From positions 1,612,001-1,676,000 of the forward strand of contig OZ007023.1 in NCBI GenBank assembly GCA_963931525.1: 64,000 nucleotides of DNA. Reading direction: 5' to 3'. The notes under the pieces were generated by a model. The model made no database searches and was not told the origin of the DNA. It worked only from the letters and a program-made list of their open reading frames with translations. The translations under genes and the position numbers were made by a program. Source of the stretch: Fimenecus sp900545625. Lineage in GTDB: Bacteria > Bacillota > Clostridia > Oscillospirales > Acutalibacteraceae. The stretch's first letter is position 1. Each line of letters begins with the position of its first letter. Of this stretch, positions 48,558-57,847 are shown in pieces.

Positions 48558-51503
48558 TTACTCCAGCGGGATGCCGATCGTTAAAATTTCAAAGGGTTTA
48601 TATGCAATGCAATCGGACTCGCCTTCTTCGTCCTCCAGCATATTCAAAAGCCGTACCTTTTTCGGCAAGCGCAGCATACCGCGGTGCCCCTCGGTCTCGG
48701 TCAGGCGGACGACCACCATTTTGCCGTTCTCAGAAAGCTTCATTGCCTGCAAAAACAGCCCGGGGAAGGTGTTCTGGCATGATACGTCGGCTTTCACGAT
48801 CGGGATGTTGTATTCAAGCGCAATGCGGTTGATATGTGCCGACACCACATTCCCAGCATGTGGCAGGATCATGTAGCAGAAACGATGCATACCCATGTCA
48901 CTTGTCGGATCGGGGCGGATCGTCGCGCGCAAAAGGCTTAGCGAAATTTTATTTTCAACAAAGCCAACGCCGTATTTGCAATCGTTCAAGATCGCAATAC
49001 CGCCGTCCGTTTCAGCAAGATCGCACCATTTGTGGTGACAGACTTCAAACCGGGCCTGCTGCCAGCTTGTATTCTTGTGCGTCTCGCGGCGGATAAAGCC
49101 TGCGCCAATGTCGCAAATGGCTTCCCGCGCAAGTACATTGCAGGAAAACTCCGCCTTTGCAAGCCTGTGCTTTTCCCGCCAGTCCACGACGTTTTCCACT
49201 TCAATGCTGCGAGAAAGGCGGAACAAGCGGATCAGCCGTTTCCAGGAGCTTTGCCCGATTTTTAACTCTGTTTCAAATACGGCGACCTCATCGTTCTTTT
49301 CGGTCAGGTGCAACGGTACTGCGACCTCCGTCGTCACACGGCGGTCTTTGTAGTTCGGCAGGATGTCCCATGCGTCATACACGCCGGGTTTATCCTCATA
49401 CACGCAAAGCTCGTTGAACGCGCCGTCCACCCATTCCCGGGATAACTCTTTATCATACAAACTGCGTATACTACCGTCATCGGCAAAATCGACCACATAA
49501 AACGGTGTTTCTACCCGTTCGCCGACAAAGCACCATTCCTCAGCCGTGCCGACGCTGCGGCGGATCTCGCCGTGTCCGAGCGCGGGGAGGTTCGGGAGAC
49601 ACCAATACCCTTTTTTGCCGTACCGCGTGCTGTCGCCGTTTTTATTTTCGATAAAGGTCAGTTGTGTCCGCGGGAAGTTCAGGGAATTGAAATACTGATC
49701 ACCACAACCAATGATCGCATCGAGTTTTTCGTCGATTTCTGCATAATCCGCCATAGCATCGCGATAAACGGGCGTGATATGGCTGCCGGGCAGAATGTCG
49801 TGGAACTGATTGATCAGCAATTTCTTCCAGCAGTCCCTCAACGCCTCAGCCGGGTACGGATCACCGCCGAGCGCGCGCAAAGTAGATATGATTTCTGCTT
49901 CACGAAGCTTATACTCCAACCGGCGGTTCGCTTTTTTGATCTCCGCTTTCGTTGTGAATGTGCCCCGGTGCATTTCCAGATACAACTCGCCGTCCCATTT
50001 GGCGAGTTTACGGTTACCCTTTAAATTCTTTTCCAAAAATTCCTGCGCACCCACATGCTCGGTTTTCGGCATCACGGAAACTTTTTTGAAGCGGCGCATG
50101 AGCTCCAGCATTTCCTCCGTGCAGCCGCTGCCGCCGTCGCCATAGCCGAACATGGAAAGCGTTTGCCCGCCCGTGTTTTTGTCCTGATACGCCTCCCAAT
50201 TCTCCTGGATCTGAGAAGGCATGTTCCACGTGATGAAGTGCGTCGGCGGCACGCAGGCATAAACCTCGCTGCCGTCTATGCCGCGCCAGATAAAGTTGTT
50301 GTGTGGAAAACGGTTTGTATCGTTCCACGTGGACATTTTGTTAGAGACAAAATAGTCCACACCGCTTTTCTTGAGGATCTGCGGCAAGATCCAGCTGTTG
50401 CCGAATACGTCCGGCAGCCAGCAGTTGTTTACCGTTTTCCCGAATTTTTCGCGGAAATACTGCTGTCCGTACAGACACTGGCGAATAAGGCTTTCCGCTG
50501 CGGGAATATTGCAGTCAGGCTCTACGTACATTGCACCTACAGGCTCAAACCGCCCTTCGGCAATGCGTGCTTTGAGTTCTTCAAACACTTTGGGATAATA
50601 TTTTTCCAGTGTTTCATAGGTAAACGCCTGCGTGTGCGTATACTTGAACTCCGGATAACGATCCATCAAACGCAGTTGGATAAGCACCGTACGCAAATTT
50701 TTCTGCACAGCATGGATGCGCCGCCAATAGTAGGCAATATCCAGATGCGAGTGCGCAAGCAGCGCCACGTCGCCGCTGCCCTTATAGTCGTCGTTTGCGT
50801 AGATGACCTCGTCCACATACCGTTTCGCATCCGCAAGCCCGGGCAGCGTGTCGTCCTCAAAATCGATGAAATTGAGGGCGTTGTTCAGCTCGCGGTTGAG
50901 GAAGGCGCGATAATCCTCTGAAAACAATTCGCAGTCTGCAATGTTCAGGAACAGCTCCAAGTCGTAAACCAGATCTTGCACGGCGTGATCCACCACGGCA
51001 AGATACGCACCTTCAAAAATCTGACGGCACCCGCGCACGGAAAGCGACTCCGGATTGCGCTCGTCGTCGGGCTTGGAACGGTTGTACCCCTGCATCTCAA
51101 AATGCAGCTTTTCTGTATTCGGCGCAAGATAGGGCGTGAGCAAAATGCGCTCACGGTTCGGGTCTACGCCGCCGACATATTTGCCGTTGACCTTGACAAT
51201 GATCTCCGCTGCGGTTTTAAGCGTCAACCAAAGTTCTTCACCGCGATAATCGTCGGGGATAACAACGTCCCCTCGAATAAACGCCGTGCCGTCGGGGGTA
51301 AAATACATGTCCCCCTTGCAAAGCGGAGCGTAATCGTCGGAATAATATTCAAATTCCATCTCCGAGATCTGCCGCGCCTCGCGGATCTGAAGTGTTTTGA
51401 TCTCATATTTCTTTTTATAAATATGTCGTTTCAGCCAGCCGAAACGAAGCCTTGTCCACTCCTCGGGACGCATACTGCGGCGGACGACTTGTATATGTGC
51501 CAT
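48558..51503 (-). CDS. alpha-mannosidase, glycoside hydrolase family 38
   Basis: A protein of 981 residues. The N-terminal domain is followed by the GH38 catalytic barrel with the zinc site HSHLDIAYYWRR near 268 and the nucleophile Asp in CWLPDVFGNSWILPQILKKS near 372. A small helical domain and C-terminal beta-sandwich domains follow (GGIAILNDCKYGV near 880). It removes alpha-mannose from glycans, or related sugars from free oligosaccharides. No signal peptide, so it acts inside the cell on imported sugars. ATG 51503 follows AAGGAGG; a 35-codon longer frame overlaps the Nfu-like gene. It is the last gene of a three-gene unit. Confidence 0.93.
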   Translation of the reverse strand: MAHIQVVRRSMRPEEWTRLRFGWLKRHIYKKKYEIKTLQIREARQISEMEFEYYSDDYAPLCKGDMYFTPDGTAFIRGDVVIPDDYRGEELWLTLKTAAEIIVKVNGKYVGGVDPNRERILLTPYLAPNTEKLHFEMQGYNRSKPDDERNPESLSVRGCRQIFEGAYLAVVDHAVQDLVYDLELFLNIADCELFSEDYRAFLNRELNNALNFIDFEDDTLPGLADAKRYVDEVIYANDDYKGSGDVALLAHSHLDIAYYWRRIHAVQKNLRTVLIQLRLMDRYPEFKYTHTQAFTYETLEKYYPKVFEELKARIAEGRFEPVGAMYVEPDCNIPAAESLIRQCLYGQQYFREKFGKTVNNCWLPDVFGNSWILPQILKKSGVDYFVSNKMSTWNDTNRFPHNNFIWRGIDGSEVYACVPPTHFITWNMPSQIQENWEAYQDKNTGGQTLSMFGYGDGGSGCTEEMLELMRRFKKVSVMPKTEHVGAQEFLEKNLKGNRKLAKWDGELYLEMHRGTFTTKAEIKKANRRLEYKLREAEIISTLRALGGDPYPAEALRDCWKKLLINQFHDILPGSHITPVYRDAMADYAEIDEKLDAIIGCGDQYFNSLNFPRTQLTFIENKNGDSTRYGKKGYWCLPNLPALGHGEIRRSVGTAEEWCFVGERVETPFYVVDFADDGSIRSLYDKELSREWVDGAFNELCVYEDKPGVYDAWDILPNYKDRRVTTEVAVPLHLTEKNDEVAVFETELKIGQSSWKRLIRLFRLSRSIEVENVVDWREKHRLAKAEFSCNVLAREAICDIGAGFIRRETHKNTSWQQARFEVCHHKWCDLAETDGGIAILNDCKYGVGFVENKISLSLLRATIRPDPTSDMGMHRFCYMILPHAGNVVSAHINRIALEYNIPIVKADVSCQNTFPGLFLQAMKLSENGKMVVVRLTETEGHRGMLRLPKKVRLLNMLEDEEGESDCIAYKPFEILTIGIPLE

Positions 51504-51513
51504 GGCTACCTCC

Positions 51514-51753
51514 TTATGTGTCCCAGAAAAACGGCTTTTTACGGATCGCGCGTACAGAAACACGTTCACCGAGATCCCTTTGGATCTCCGCCTCGATCCA
51601 ATGCACACAGCGGTCCAAGATCAGACATTTGGAGCACTCGCCCTGAAACACGAGCGTCAGTTCGTCGCCGCGGCGCTCTGCAAAGCGCACCTCGCCGCCG
51701 TCCCCTTGGATCTTTGGGCGAATAACGGTTTCGATATATTGTTCTATACTCAT
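51514..51753 (-). CDS. NifU C-terminal (Nfu)-like domain protein
   Basis: A protein of 79 residues: VIRPKIQGDGGEVRFAERRG then GECSKCLILDRCVHWIEAEI. The first part matches the RP..xxDGGdv pattern and the CxxC of Nfu iron-sulfur carriers, with a third Cys five residues later (CSKC....C). It may deliver an Fe-S cluster, or be a related orphan. Its ATG overlaps the phosphoglucomutase stop by 4 nt, and GH38 follows 10 nt later. No isc or suf genes are near. Confidence 0.72.
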   Translation of the reverse strand: MSIEQYIETVIRPKIQGDGGEVRFAERRGDELTLVFQGECSKCLILDRCVHWIEAEIQRDLGERVSVRAIRKKPFFWDT

Positions 51754-53390
51754 TCCCCTATCGCCTCACGAATTGCAGCACGCAAAGTGTCCAAACCCGC
51801 TTGCGCCGCCGCTTTGTCTGTCCCGCGAACGGAATAATATATTTTCAGCTTCGGTTCCGTGCCCGACGGGCGGATCGCAAGCCAGCTTTCGTCCTCAAAC
51901 AGGTATTTCAGAACGTTTTCTTTCGGAAGCTCGCCGATGCCGACCGAATAATCCAAAATTTCCCGTACCCCGTCAAAAGCGGCCATCCCCGCCTCACGAA
52001 ACGCCTGCATGATCGAACGAATGCGGCTCGCGCCGTCTTTACCCTTGAGCGTTACGGAATCCAGCGCATCCAAATAGTAACCATATTCCGTGTAAAGCGC
52101 CTCCAAGGCGTCAATAAGCGTTCTGCCGTTCGCTTTATGATAAGACGTCATTTCGCATATGAGCATGGAGGCGACAACGGCATCTTTATCGCGCGCATGC
52201 GTGCCCGCAAGATACCCATAGCTTTCCTCATATCCGAATACAAAATAACGATCGCTGCTTTGTTCAAACTTCGTGATCTGCTCGCCGATATACTTAAAGC
52301 CTGTAAGTGTCTCCACGATCTCCAGACCGTATTTGCGGCCGATATTTGCGCCGAGGTCGTTGGTCACAATGGTTTTTACAAGGGTCGCGCCCGGGCGCAG
52401 GGTGTCTTTCTTAAAACGAAGAATGAAATCCGCAAGCAGTGCGCCGACCTGGTTGCCCGTGAGCTGCACATAGTCGCCGTCGTGGCGTACCGCGATGCCC
52501 ACGCGGTCACAGTCGGGATCTGTGCCGAGCACCAGATCCGCCTGTTCTTTACGCGCCTGTTCGAGCGCGAGGGTCAGTGCGTCGCGCTCTTCCGGGTTCG
52601 GAGAACGCACGGTGGAAAAGTCGCCGTCCGGCATTTCCTGCTCAGGCACGACGGAAACATCATAATCCGCGAGGATGCGCCGCACGGGGATATTCCCTGT
52701 ACCGTGCAGCGGTGTATAGACAACTTTAATATCATGGCTTTCCGTATAAAGGGACTGCGTTTTTACGGCATCCAAAAAGGCGTCAAGCACCTCGGGGCTT
52801 ATAAAGCGCACAAGCCCGCTGGATTTCGCGACTTCAAAATCCAGGCGCGGCACTGCTCGAAGGTCTTTAACCACATTGACACAGGCTATGACCTCGTTTG
52901 CAAGGGCGGGTACAAGCTGGCAGCCGTGCTCGTCATAAACCTTGTAGCCGTTATATTCCTTGGGATTGTGGCTTGCCGTGATCACAATCCCTGCGCAGCA
53001 GTGCAGATACCGAACGGCAAAAGACAATACGGGTGTCGGCGTGATCTCGCGGAACAGATGCACCGTGATGCCTTTAGCGGCCAGCACCTGCGCCGCACAT
53101 TCGGCAAACACACGTGAATTTCGCCTTGAATCATAGGCGATGGCAACATGCTTTTCCCCTTCGAAATGCGCAAGCAGATAAACAGCCAGGCCAAGCGTCG
53201 CCTTTGCGACCGTATACGAATTCATGCGGTTCGGCCCTGCGCCCATAATGCCGCGCAAACCACCGGTGCCGAATTCCAAATCTTTATAGAAACGATCCTC
53301 TAATTCCTTTTCATCCGTGATCTTTAAAAGCTCCTGTTTTGTTTCGTCATCAAACAAAAGCCATTCGTTATAGCGCTCCGAATACTGCAT
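51750..53390 (-). CDS. phosphoglucomutase/phosphomannomutase (alpha-D-phosphohexomutase)
   Basis: A phosphohexomutase of 546 residues that interconverts glucose (or mannose) 1- and 6-phosphates. All four motifs are visible: the phosphoserine loop GIVITASHNPKEYNGYKVY near 145, the metal loop GTDPDCDRVGIA near 300, the sugar-binding loop GYEESYGYL near 390 and the phosphate-binding RPSGTEPKLKIYY near 510. It resembles PgcA-type enzymes. ATG 53390 follows GAGGTG; a 51-codon extension crosses the promoter and is rejected. It leads the operon with the Nfu-like and GH38 genes. Confidence 0.94.
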   Translation of the reverse strand: MQYSERYNEWLLFDDETKQELLKITDEKELEDRFYKDLEFGTGGLRGIMGAGPNRMNSYTVAKATLGLAVYLLAHFEGEKHVAIAYDSRRNSRVFAECAAQVLAAKGITVHLFREITPTPVLSFAVRYLHCCAGIVITASHNPKEYNGYKVYDEHGCQLVPALANEVIACVNVVKDLRAVPRLDFEVAKSSGLVRFISPEVLDAFLDAVKTQSLYTESHDIKVVYTPLHGTGNIPVRRILADYDVSVVPEQEMPDGDFSTVRSPNPEERDALTLALEQARKEQADLVLGTDPDCDRVGIAVRHDGDYVQLTGNQVGALLADFILRFKKDTLRPGATLVKTIVTNDLGANIGRKYGLEIVETLTGFKYIGEQITKFEQSSDRYFVFGYEESYGYLAGTHARDKDAVVASMLICEMTSYHKANGRTLIDALEALYTEYGYYLDALDSVTLKGKDGASRIRSIMQAFREAGMAAFDGVREILDYSVGIGELPKENVLKYLFEDESWLAIRPSGTEPKLKIYYSVRGTDKAAAQAGLDTLRAAIREAIGE

Positions 53391-53418
53391 AAAACACCTC
53401 GCTAAGCTTATTGAAGTT

Positions 53419-53447
53419 ATTTTACTGCAAGCCTGCTGCAAAATCAA
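53419..53447 (-). promoter_or_regulatory. promoter of the phosphoglucomutase operon
   Basis: TTGATT (53447-53442), 17 nt, TAAAAT (53424-53419), about 29 nt before the ATG. It is divergent from the GH36 promoter, with about 70 nt between their -10 elements. Confidence 0.7.
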
Positions 53448-53490
53448 CAAAAAACAGGAAATAAATTTGGGTGCATTCCACGACATTTTA

Positions 53491-53499
53491 TGGTATACT
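53491..53499 (+). promoter_or_regulatory. extended -10 promoter of the GH36 gene
   Basis: TGG followed by TATACT (53494-53499) forms an extended -10. No good -35 lies 16-18 nt upstream, so it may need an activator. Confidence 0.45.
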
Positions 53500-53529
53500 T
53501 TGGTTACAATTCTCTTTGCGGAGGTTATC

Positions 53530-55176
53530 ATGGAAAAATTCAAGCTGTTTGTCGAATATCAGGTCGCAAAAACCACCTATGTGACCAACCTGTTTGAAAC
53601 CGAGCATTTCCGTATGCACTGCAAGGCGTTTCGCGATCACATCAAGCTCACCATGCAGACACCTATCCCCGTGCGCATCCACAAGCTGCAAATCACCATT
53701 CCCTATACGTTTGATCGTGATGACAGGCTTTTTTTGAACGGTTATCAGTCCTGGACGGACTGCCGCGAACTGTTCGTGGACGATAAGCCTTCTTACTTGC
53801 AGCCGTATTTTAAGCCCTTTATCATGGCTTCGTCGTTCCGTTCCTCCGGCGACTATACCTTCACGAAATACGGTACGAAGCCCGGGTATTTTCACGGCTT
53901 TTCTTACGCCTATGTGCGTAGAAACGAACAGTATGACCTGTTTGCTTCGCTTTGCGAGCGTACAGGTTACACGGTTTTCCGTTTCAACTGCCCGGAAAAT
54001 ACGATCACCGTGGAAAAGGATCTGGACGGCATCGCGATCGACGGGGAATACGATGTGCTCGATATTGTGAATCTGCAGGGCACCATGGACGAGGTCTTTG
54101 ACCGCTGGTTTACGCTGCTCGGAATTCCCAAAGCAACCGCGCCCGTTCGCAACGGTTACACCACCTGGTACAACTATTATCCAAATATCAACGAGAAGAT
54201 CGTGACCGACGACCTCGAAGCGTTATCCAAGGTGGACGCGGATATTGATATTTTCCAGATCGACGACGGCTACCAAACGAATGTCGGCGACTGGCTTTCC
54301 GTCGACCAGAAAAAGTTCCCCTGCGGGATGAAAGTGATTGCAGACAAGATCCATCAAAAAGGGATGCAGGCAGGTCTCTGGCTGGCGCCTTTCGGCGCGC
54401 AGTATATGTCCGAAGTCGCAAAGGCGCACCCGGATTGGATCATCCGTCATCCGAACGGCAAGCCTGTGCGCTGCGGCTTAAATTGGGGCGGCTTTTACGC
54501 GCTCGACATTGAGCACCCGGAAGCACGCGAATATATCCGCCACTTTTTTGACGTAATCCTCAACGACTGGGGTTACGATCTCGTCAAGCTCGATTTCCTG
54601 TATGCAGCCGCGATCATTCCGAACCACGGCAAAACCCGTGGCCAGCTGATGTGCGAGGCAATGGATTTCCTGCGTGAGTGTGTCGGAGATAAGCAGATCC
54701 TCGGCTGCGGCGTTCCCCTCTTCCCTGCATTCGGCAAAGTGGAATACTGCCGGATCGGCGCGGATATGGGGCTCCGCTGGAACTGCCCGACCTTCAGCCA
54801 CCGTGAAAACGTTTCCACGATCAACACCCTGGGCAACACGATCTTCCGCCGCGCGCTGGACGGGCGTGCGTTCCGCAATGACCCGGATGTTTTCCTGCTG
54901 CGGGAAAACAACATGCACTGCACCTTTGAGCAGCGCGAGATCATTGCGACGGTCAACAAGCTGTTCGGGAGTGTGTTGTTCACCTCCGACAATGTCGGCG
55001 ATTACAACGCGCAGCAGATGCAGCTTCTGCTCAAAACATTCGCAAAAGATGATATTCAGGTACAGCGTGCGGAGTTCCGGTCGTCTGCGCGCCGCATAAT
55101 CGATATCGATTACACTGAAAACGGCATACAAAAGCACTTCAGCTTTGATATGGATAAAGGTAAAATGATCCTGTAA
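53530..55176 (+). CDS. alpha-galactosidase-like glycoside hydrolase, family 36
   Basis: A protein of 548 residues. After an N-terminal beta domain (about 1-190) comes a barrel with TTWYNYYPNINEKIV near 218, IDIFQIDDGYQTNVGDW near 244, AGLWLAPF near 280, the nucleophile Asp in DLVKLDFLYAAAI near 360 and the acid/base Asp in CRIGADMGLRWN near 415. It hydrolyses alpha-galactosides or related sugars. Without a signal peptide, it acts in the cytosol. GGAGG lies five nt before ATG 53530; the longer frame (21 codons) covers the promoter. It diverges from the mannosidase operon. Confidence 0.9.
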   Translation: MEKFKLFVEYQVAKTTYVTNLFETEHFRMHCKAFRDHIKLTMQTPIPVRIHKLQITIPYTFDRDDRLFLNGYQSWTDCRELFVDDKPSYLQPYFKPFIMASSFRSSGDYTFTKYGTKPGYFHGFSYAYVRRNEQYDLFASLCERTGYTVFRFNCPENTITVEKDLDGIAIDGEYDVLDIVNLQGTMDEVFDRWFTLLGIPKATAPVRNGYTTWYNYYPNINEKIVTDDLEALSKVDADIDIFQIDDGYQTNVGDWLSVDQKKFPCGMKVIADKIHQKGMQAGLWLAPFGAQYMSEVAKAHPDWIIRHPNGKPVRCGLNWGGFYALDIEHPEAREYIRHFFDVILNDWGYDLVKLDFLYAAAIIPNHGKTRGQLMCEAMDFLRECVGDKQILGCGVPLFPAFGKVEYCRIGADMGLRWNCPTFSHRENVSTINTLGNTIFRRALDGRAFRNDPDVFLLRENNMHCTFEQREIIATVNKLFGSVLFTSDNVGDYNAQQMQLLLKTFAKDDIQVQRAEFRSSARRIIDIDYTENGIQKHFSFDMDKGKMIL

Positions 55177-55194
55177 GCAAGATGATTCTAATGC

Positions 55195-55233
55195 AAACGA
55201 GCTTCCCTGTATATGAAGGGAAGCTCGTTTTTT
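55195..55233 (+). terminator. terminator after the GH36 gene
   Basis: A 14-bp stem (AAACGAGCTTCCCT at 55195-55208, complement at 55217-55230) with six T on the plus strand. The MGMT-like gene ends immediately after it on the other strand. Confidence 0.9.
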
Positions 55234-55234
55234 A

Positions 55235-55546
55235 TCATTCTAAAAACTGCCAGCGGTATTTTTGCAGGTCTACATATCCTTCGTCACTGACCGCTACGCC
55301 CTCTTCGCGCAGCAGCTCGATCTGTCGGTTTTTGCCGCCGAACACAAAGGCGTCGGACACTTTGCCGAACCGGTTGACCACGCGATGGCATTTGATGGTC
55401 TGCGGATCGGGATTGGCGTGCAGCGCGTAGCCGACTACACGCGCCAAACGAGGGTTCCCGACTGCGAAGGCGATATCACCGTATGTGGAAACATATCCTT
55501 TCGGGATCTTTTTAACGGTTTCATATATTTTATCAAAAACAGACAT
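55235..55546 (-). CDS. MGMT-like DNA-binding-domain protein
   Basis: A protein of 103 residues matching only the C-terminal domain of O6-alkylguanine-DNA alkyltransferase: winged helix KIPKGYVSTYGDIAFAVG, the segment VVGYALHANP with the arginine-finger region changed, and the active-site Cys in IKCHRVV. In full enzymes the motif reads PCHRV; here Pro is Lys, but Cys is kept, unlike the Cys-less ATL proteins where it is Trp. It may be a lesion sensor or a minimal methyltransferase. GGTGA lies before the ATG. Confidence 0.85.
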   Translation of the reverse strand: MSVFDKIYETVKKIPKGYVSTYGDIAFAVGNPRLARVVGYALHANPDPQTIKCHRVVNRFGKVSDAFVFGGKNRQIELLREEGVAVSDEGYVDLQKYRWQFLE

Positions 55547-55561
55547 CGAATCACCGCTTTT

Positions 55562-55590
55562 ATCATACCGAAAAAAGCGTAAATTTGCAA
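55562..55590 (-). promoter_or_regulatory. promoter of the MGMT-like gene
   Basis: TTGCAA (55590-55585), 17 nt, TATGAT (55567-55562), between the gerAC stop and the MGMT-like ATG. The gene therefore need not depend on germination-operon transcription. Confidence 0.7.
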
Positions 55591-55597
55591 GAGCAGC

Positions 55598-56746
55598 TTA
55601 CAGGTTTTCCACGCCGTTGCCGACACGTTCCACTGAAACGTCCGCTTGGGTCTCCACCTCTACAGTCGGCAGCGTTTCTTGCCAATGCACGATGTCTGAT
55701 TTAAACTGCGCAGGATGCCTTTGCCAAAAGCGCTGCCCGAACCCGAACGGATCTGAGTTTTGCTCCAAAAAACAGCGGCGTACAGTAGCTTCAATCATTT
55801 CGCAAATACGCTGCTGCGCTAAGGCTTCGGTTTGCAGCAGATATGCCTCATCCAAAGAAAAAGGGGTGTCGGAACGTGTTTCCGAAATATCGACCGTCAT
55901 CTTGACTTGTACATTGAACAAAATTTTTCCGTTCACCATCTCACTTTGGATCTTTGTGTCGGTTTTTTTGATTTTCAAAACGGTCTGTGCCGCATACGCC
56001 TCGTTCTCCACCGAAAAATATCCGCTTTGCGCTTTATCGGTCAACAGCATAAGCGCAGTCACATCGTCCGAAGACAATTCATACGTCATGCGGTCGTCTT
56101 GAAAGACGCCGACACTGTACATGGAAATTTTGCTCTCTCCCTCCTCTTCTTCCGTACGTACTACCGGGATATAAGCATCTGTCAGATCCGAGGAAATCTG
56201 ATTGACAAATTCGTAGAGAGCCTGCGACACAATGTTCGTATTATAACGTGCACCGTCTAAGATATCGGTGATGCTGTCCGCTGTCAAAACGTTTTCGCCG
56301 AGACTTGCGGATACAAGCTCTTCTGCTGTTGTATCCGATACTGCAACCGGAACAGTCAAGCGCGTCGACGCGTTGCGGACAAAATAGTCCAAATGCGTAT
56401 AAAGCCCGTTTTGAGCCGTCTCACGGCCGAATACGATCAATCGGTTTTGCGAAAGCAGCGGCTGCTTTCCTTCGCTTTTTGCCGCATTGGATATGGCTTC
56501 CGAAACGGTCGCACCCTCTACAGTCAGACAACGCGTTACCTCTCCGAGATTGGCGCCGCTGTTGGGATTGCCCGCCATTTCGGTATTGAGTGTTTGCAGC
56601 GTGACACGCACACCGTTCTTCGTTTCATCAATGCCAATCGCCTGCACGATCAGTCGATTTTTTAATTCCAAGCCAGGTGTGCCGCAGCTGCTCAAAAGGA
56701 GCGCGATCAACAGAACAAGGAGTAACAATTTACCCGTTTTGCGCAT
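55598..56746 (-). CDS. gerAC: spore germination protein GerAC (Ger(x)C lipoprotein)
   Basis: A lipoprotein of 382 residues: Lys/Arg start, hydrophobic stretch and lipobox LLSSC near residue 21, then the family blocks ELKNRLIVQAIGIDE, KQPLLSQNRLIVFGRETA and, at the C-terminus, DPFGFGQRFWQRHP with WQETLPTVEVE. It is the C subunit of a nutrient germinant receptor in the inner spore membrane. ATG 56746 is preferred over GTG 56752 because GGGGGTG lies before it. It overlaps gerAB by 17 nt. Confidence 0.92.
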   Translation of the reverse strand: MRKTGKLLLLVLLIALLLSSCGTPGLELKNRLIVQAIGIDETKNGVRVTLQTLNTEMAGNPNSGANLGEVTRCLTVEGATVSEAISNAAKSEGKQPLLSQNRLIVFGRETAQNGLYTHLDYFVRNASTRLTVPVAVSDTTAEELVSASLGENVLTADSITDILDGARYNTNIVSQALYEFVNQISSDLTDAYIPVVRTEEEEGESKISMYSVGVFQDDRMTYELSSDDVTALMLLTDKAQSGYFSVENEAYAAQTVLKIKKTDTKIQSEMVNGKILFNVQVKMTVDISETRSDTPFSLDEAYLLQTEALAQQRICEMIEATVRRCFLEQNSDPFGFGQRFWQRHPAQFKSDIVHWQETLPTVEVETQADVSVERVGNGVENL

Positions 56747-57827
56747 GCGCACACCCCCTTTTTCGCTTGATAAGTGCTGCTGCTATGATCACACTCGGAA
56801 CAACGACGACAAAAACAATATATAATCCGGCGCGTACGGCAAGGCCGGTCGTGAAATAGTAATCTGTGACTGTTCCCGCGAAAAAAACCTGGATCACCAA
56901 AACCACAAGCCCTGCAAGCAGGATATAAAGTTTATTCCATTTGCGGGAAAAGGATTTTTGCAACAGTTCGGACTGCAAATATAAAAGCAGGCTGATTTTA
57001 ATAAAAGCAGAGAGGATCCAAACGCCTGTCAGCAGCACGTCGAACCGGCGAAACACACTGAATTCGGAAAGTACGGCTACAGCGTGTACCGGGAACATTT
57101 GTGTCTGTGCAAAATCGCCTAACCCCGCAAAAACGAAAAACAAGATCATTTCTGTAAAGCATATGAACGCAAAAAGGCCGACTGCAAATGCCCTGCCTGC
57201 TTTTCCGTTGGCGCGCGGGAGCAAAACAGCAGCGAAAGCAAGTTCTACGGTTCGTGTCGACGCATCCAGAGCGGCAGTAACCGACGGCTTAACACCGTCA
57301 TAAAACATCGGAGAAAGATTGACTGTCTCTGCCTTATCCGCCATGGCAATCATAATGAATGCAAATGCACCCGTAAACAGCACAAGGCTGATCGTGCCGG
57401 CACGCCCGATGGCTTCCAAACCCAAAGTGGCTGCGTAGCAAGCGGCAGCAATACAAAGAATAATAAATAAGGCACTGTCGCTGTCCGGAAACACGATCGT
57501 ACCGACAAACATTTCCAGCCTTGCTACGGCAACCAGCGTAAAGAATGAAAAACACAATACATAGCTTATGCTGCTTGCTTTAGAAAGCAAGGGAGAAACC
57601 GTATAGGCAATATCCGTGATGTCTTTTCCCGGGAAATAGTGCTTTTGCAGTATGAGCGGTACGGAAAACAGCAGGATCATCATTGCAGCGAAAATCACGG
57701 AGGGAAAATAATCTGAAGAATTTATCCTTTCCGCACCGACCGGCGAAAAGGTCAGCGTTGTCAGAAGTCTGGACAACAGCAGCACGCAGCAAAGCTGCCA
57801 AACGCCGATTTTTGCGCTGCCTTTCAT
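56730..57827 (-). CDS. gerAB: spore germination permease GerAB
   Basis: A polytopic protein of 365 residues with ten hydrophobic segments and the APC-transporter-like pattern of GerAB proteins (LTTLTFSPVGAERINSSDYF near 22, SYVLCFSFFTLVAVARLEMF near 93). It is the B subunit, thought to sense the nutrient. It lies 20 nt after gerAA in the canonical AA-AB-AC order. Confidence 0.93.
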   Translation of the reverse strand: MKGSAKIGVWQLCCVLLLSRLLTTLTFSPVGAERINSSDYFPSVIFAAMMILLFSVPLILQKHYFPGKDITDIAYTVSPLLSKASSISYVLCFSFFTLVAVARLEMFVGTIVFPDSDSALFIILCIAAACYAATLGLEAIGRAGTISLVLFTGAFAFIMIAMADKAETVNLSPMFYDGVKPSVTAALDASTRTVELAFAAVLLPRANGKAGRAFAVGLFAFICFTEMILFFVFAGLGDFAQTQMFPVHAVAVLSEFSVFRRFDVLLTGVWILSAFIKISLLLYLQSELLQKSFSRKWNKLYILLAGLVVLVIQVFFAGTVTDYYFTTGLAVRAGLYIVFVVVVPSVIIAAALIKRKRGCAHAQNG

Positions 57828-57847
57828 GGCGTCACCCCGTATACAAA

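Noticed and set aside
50055..50921. 288-codon open frame on the plus strand
   Set aside because: Antisense to the catalytic region of the GH38 mannosidase.
51801..53117. 438-codon open frame on the plus strand
   Set aside because: It is antisense to the phosphohexomutase gene, whose four catalytic motifs are intact. GC-rich codon usage leaves the opposite strand open by chance.
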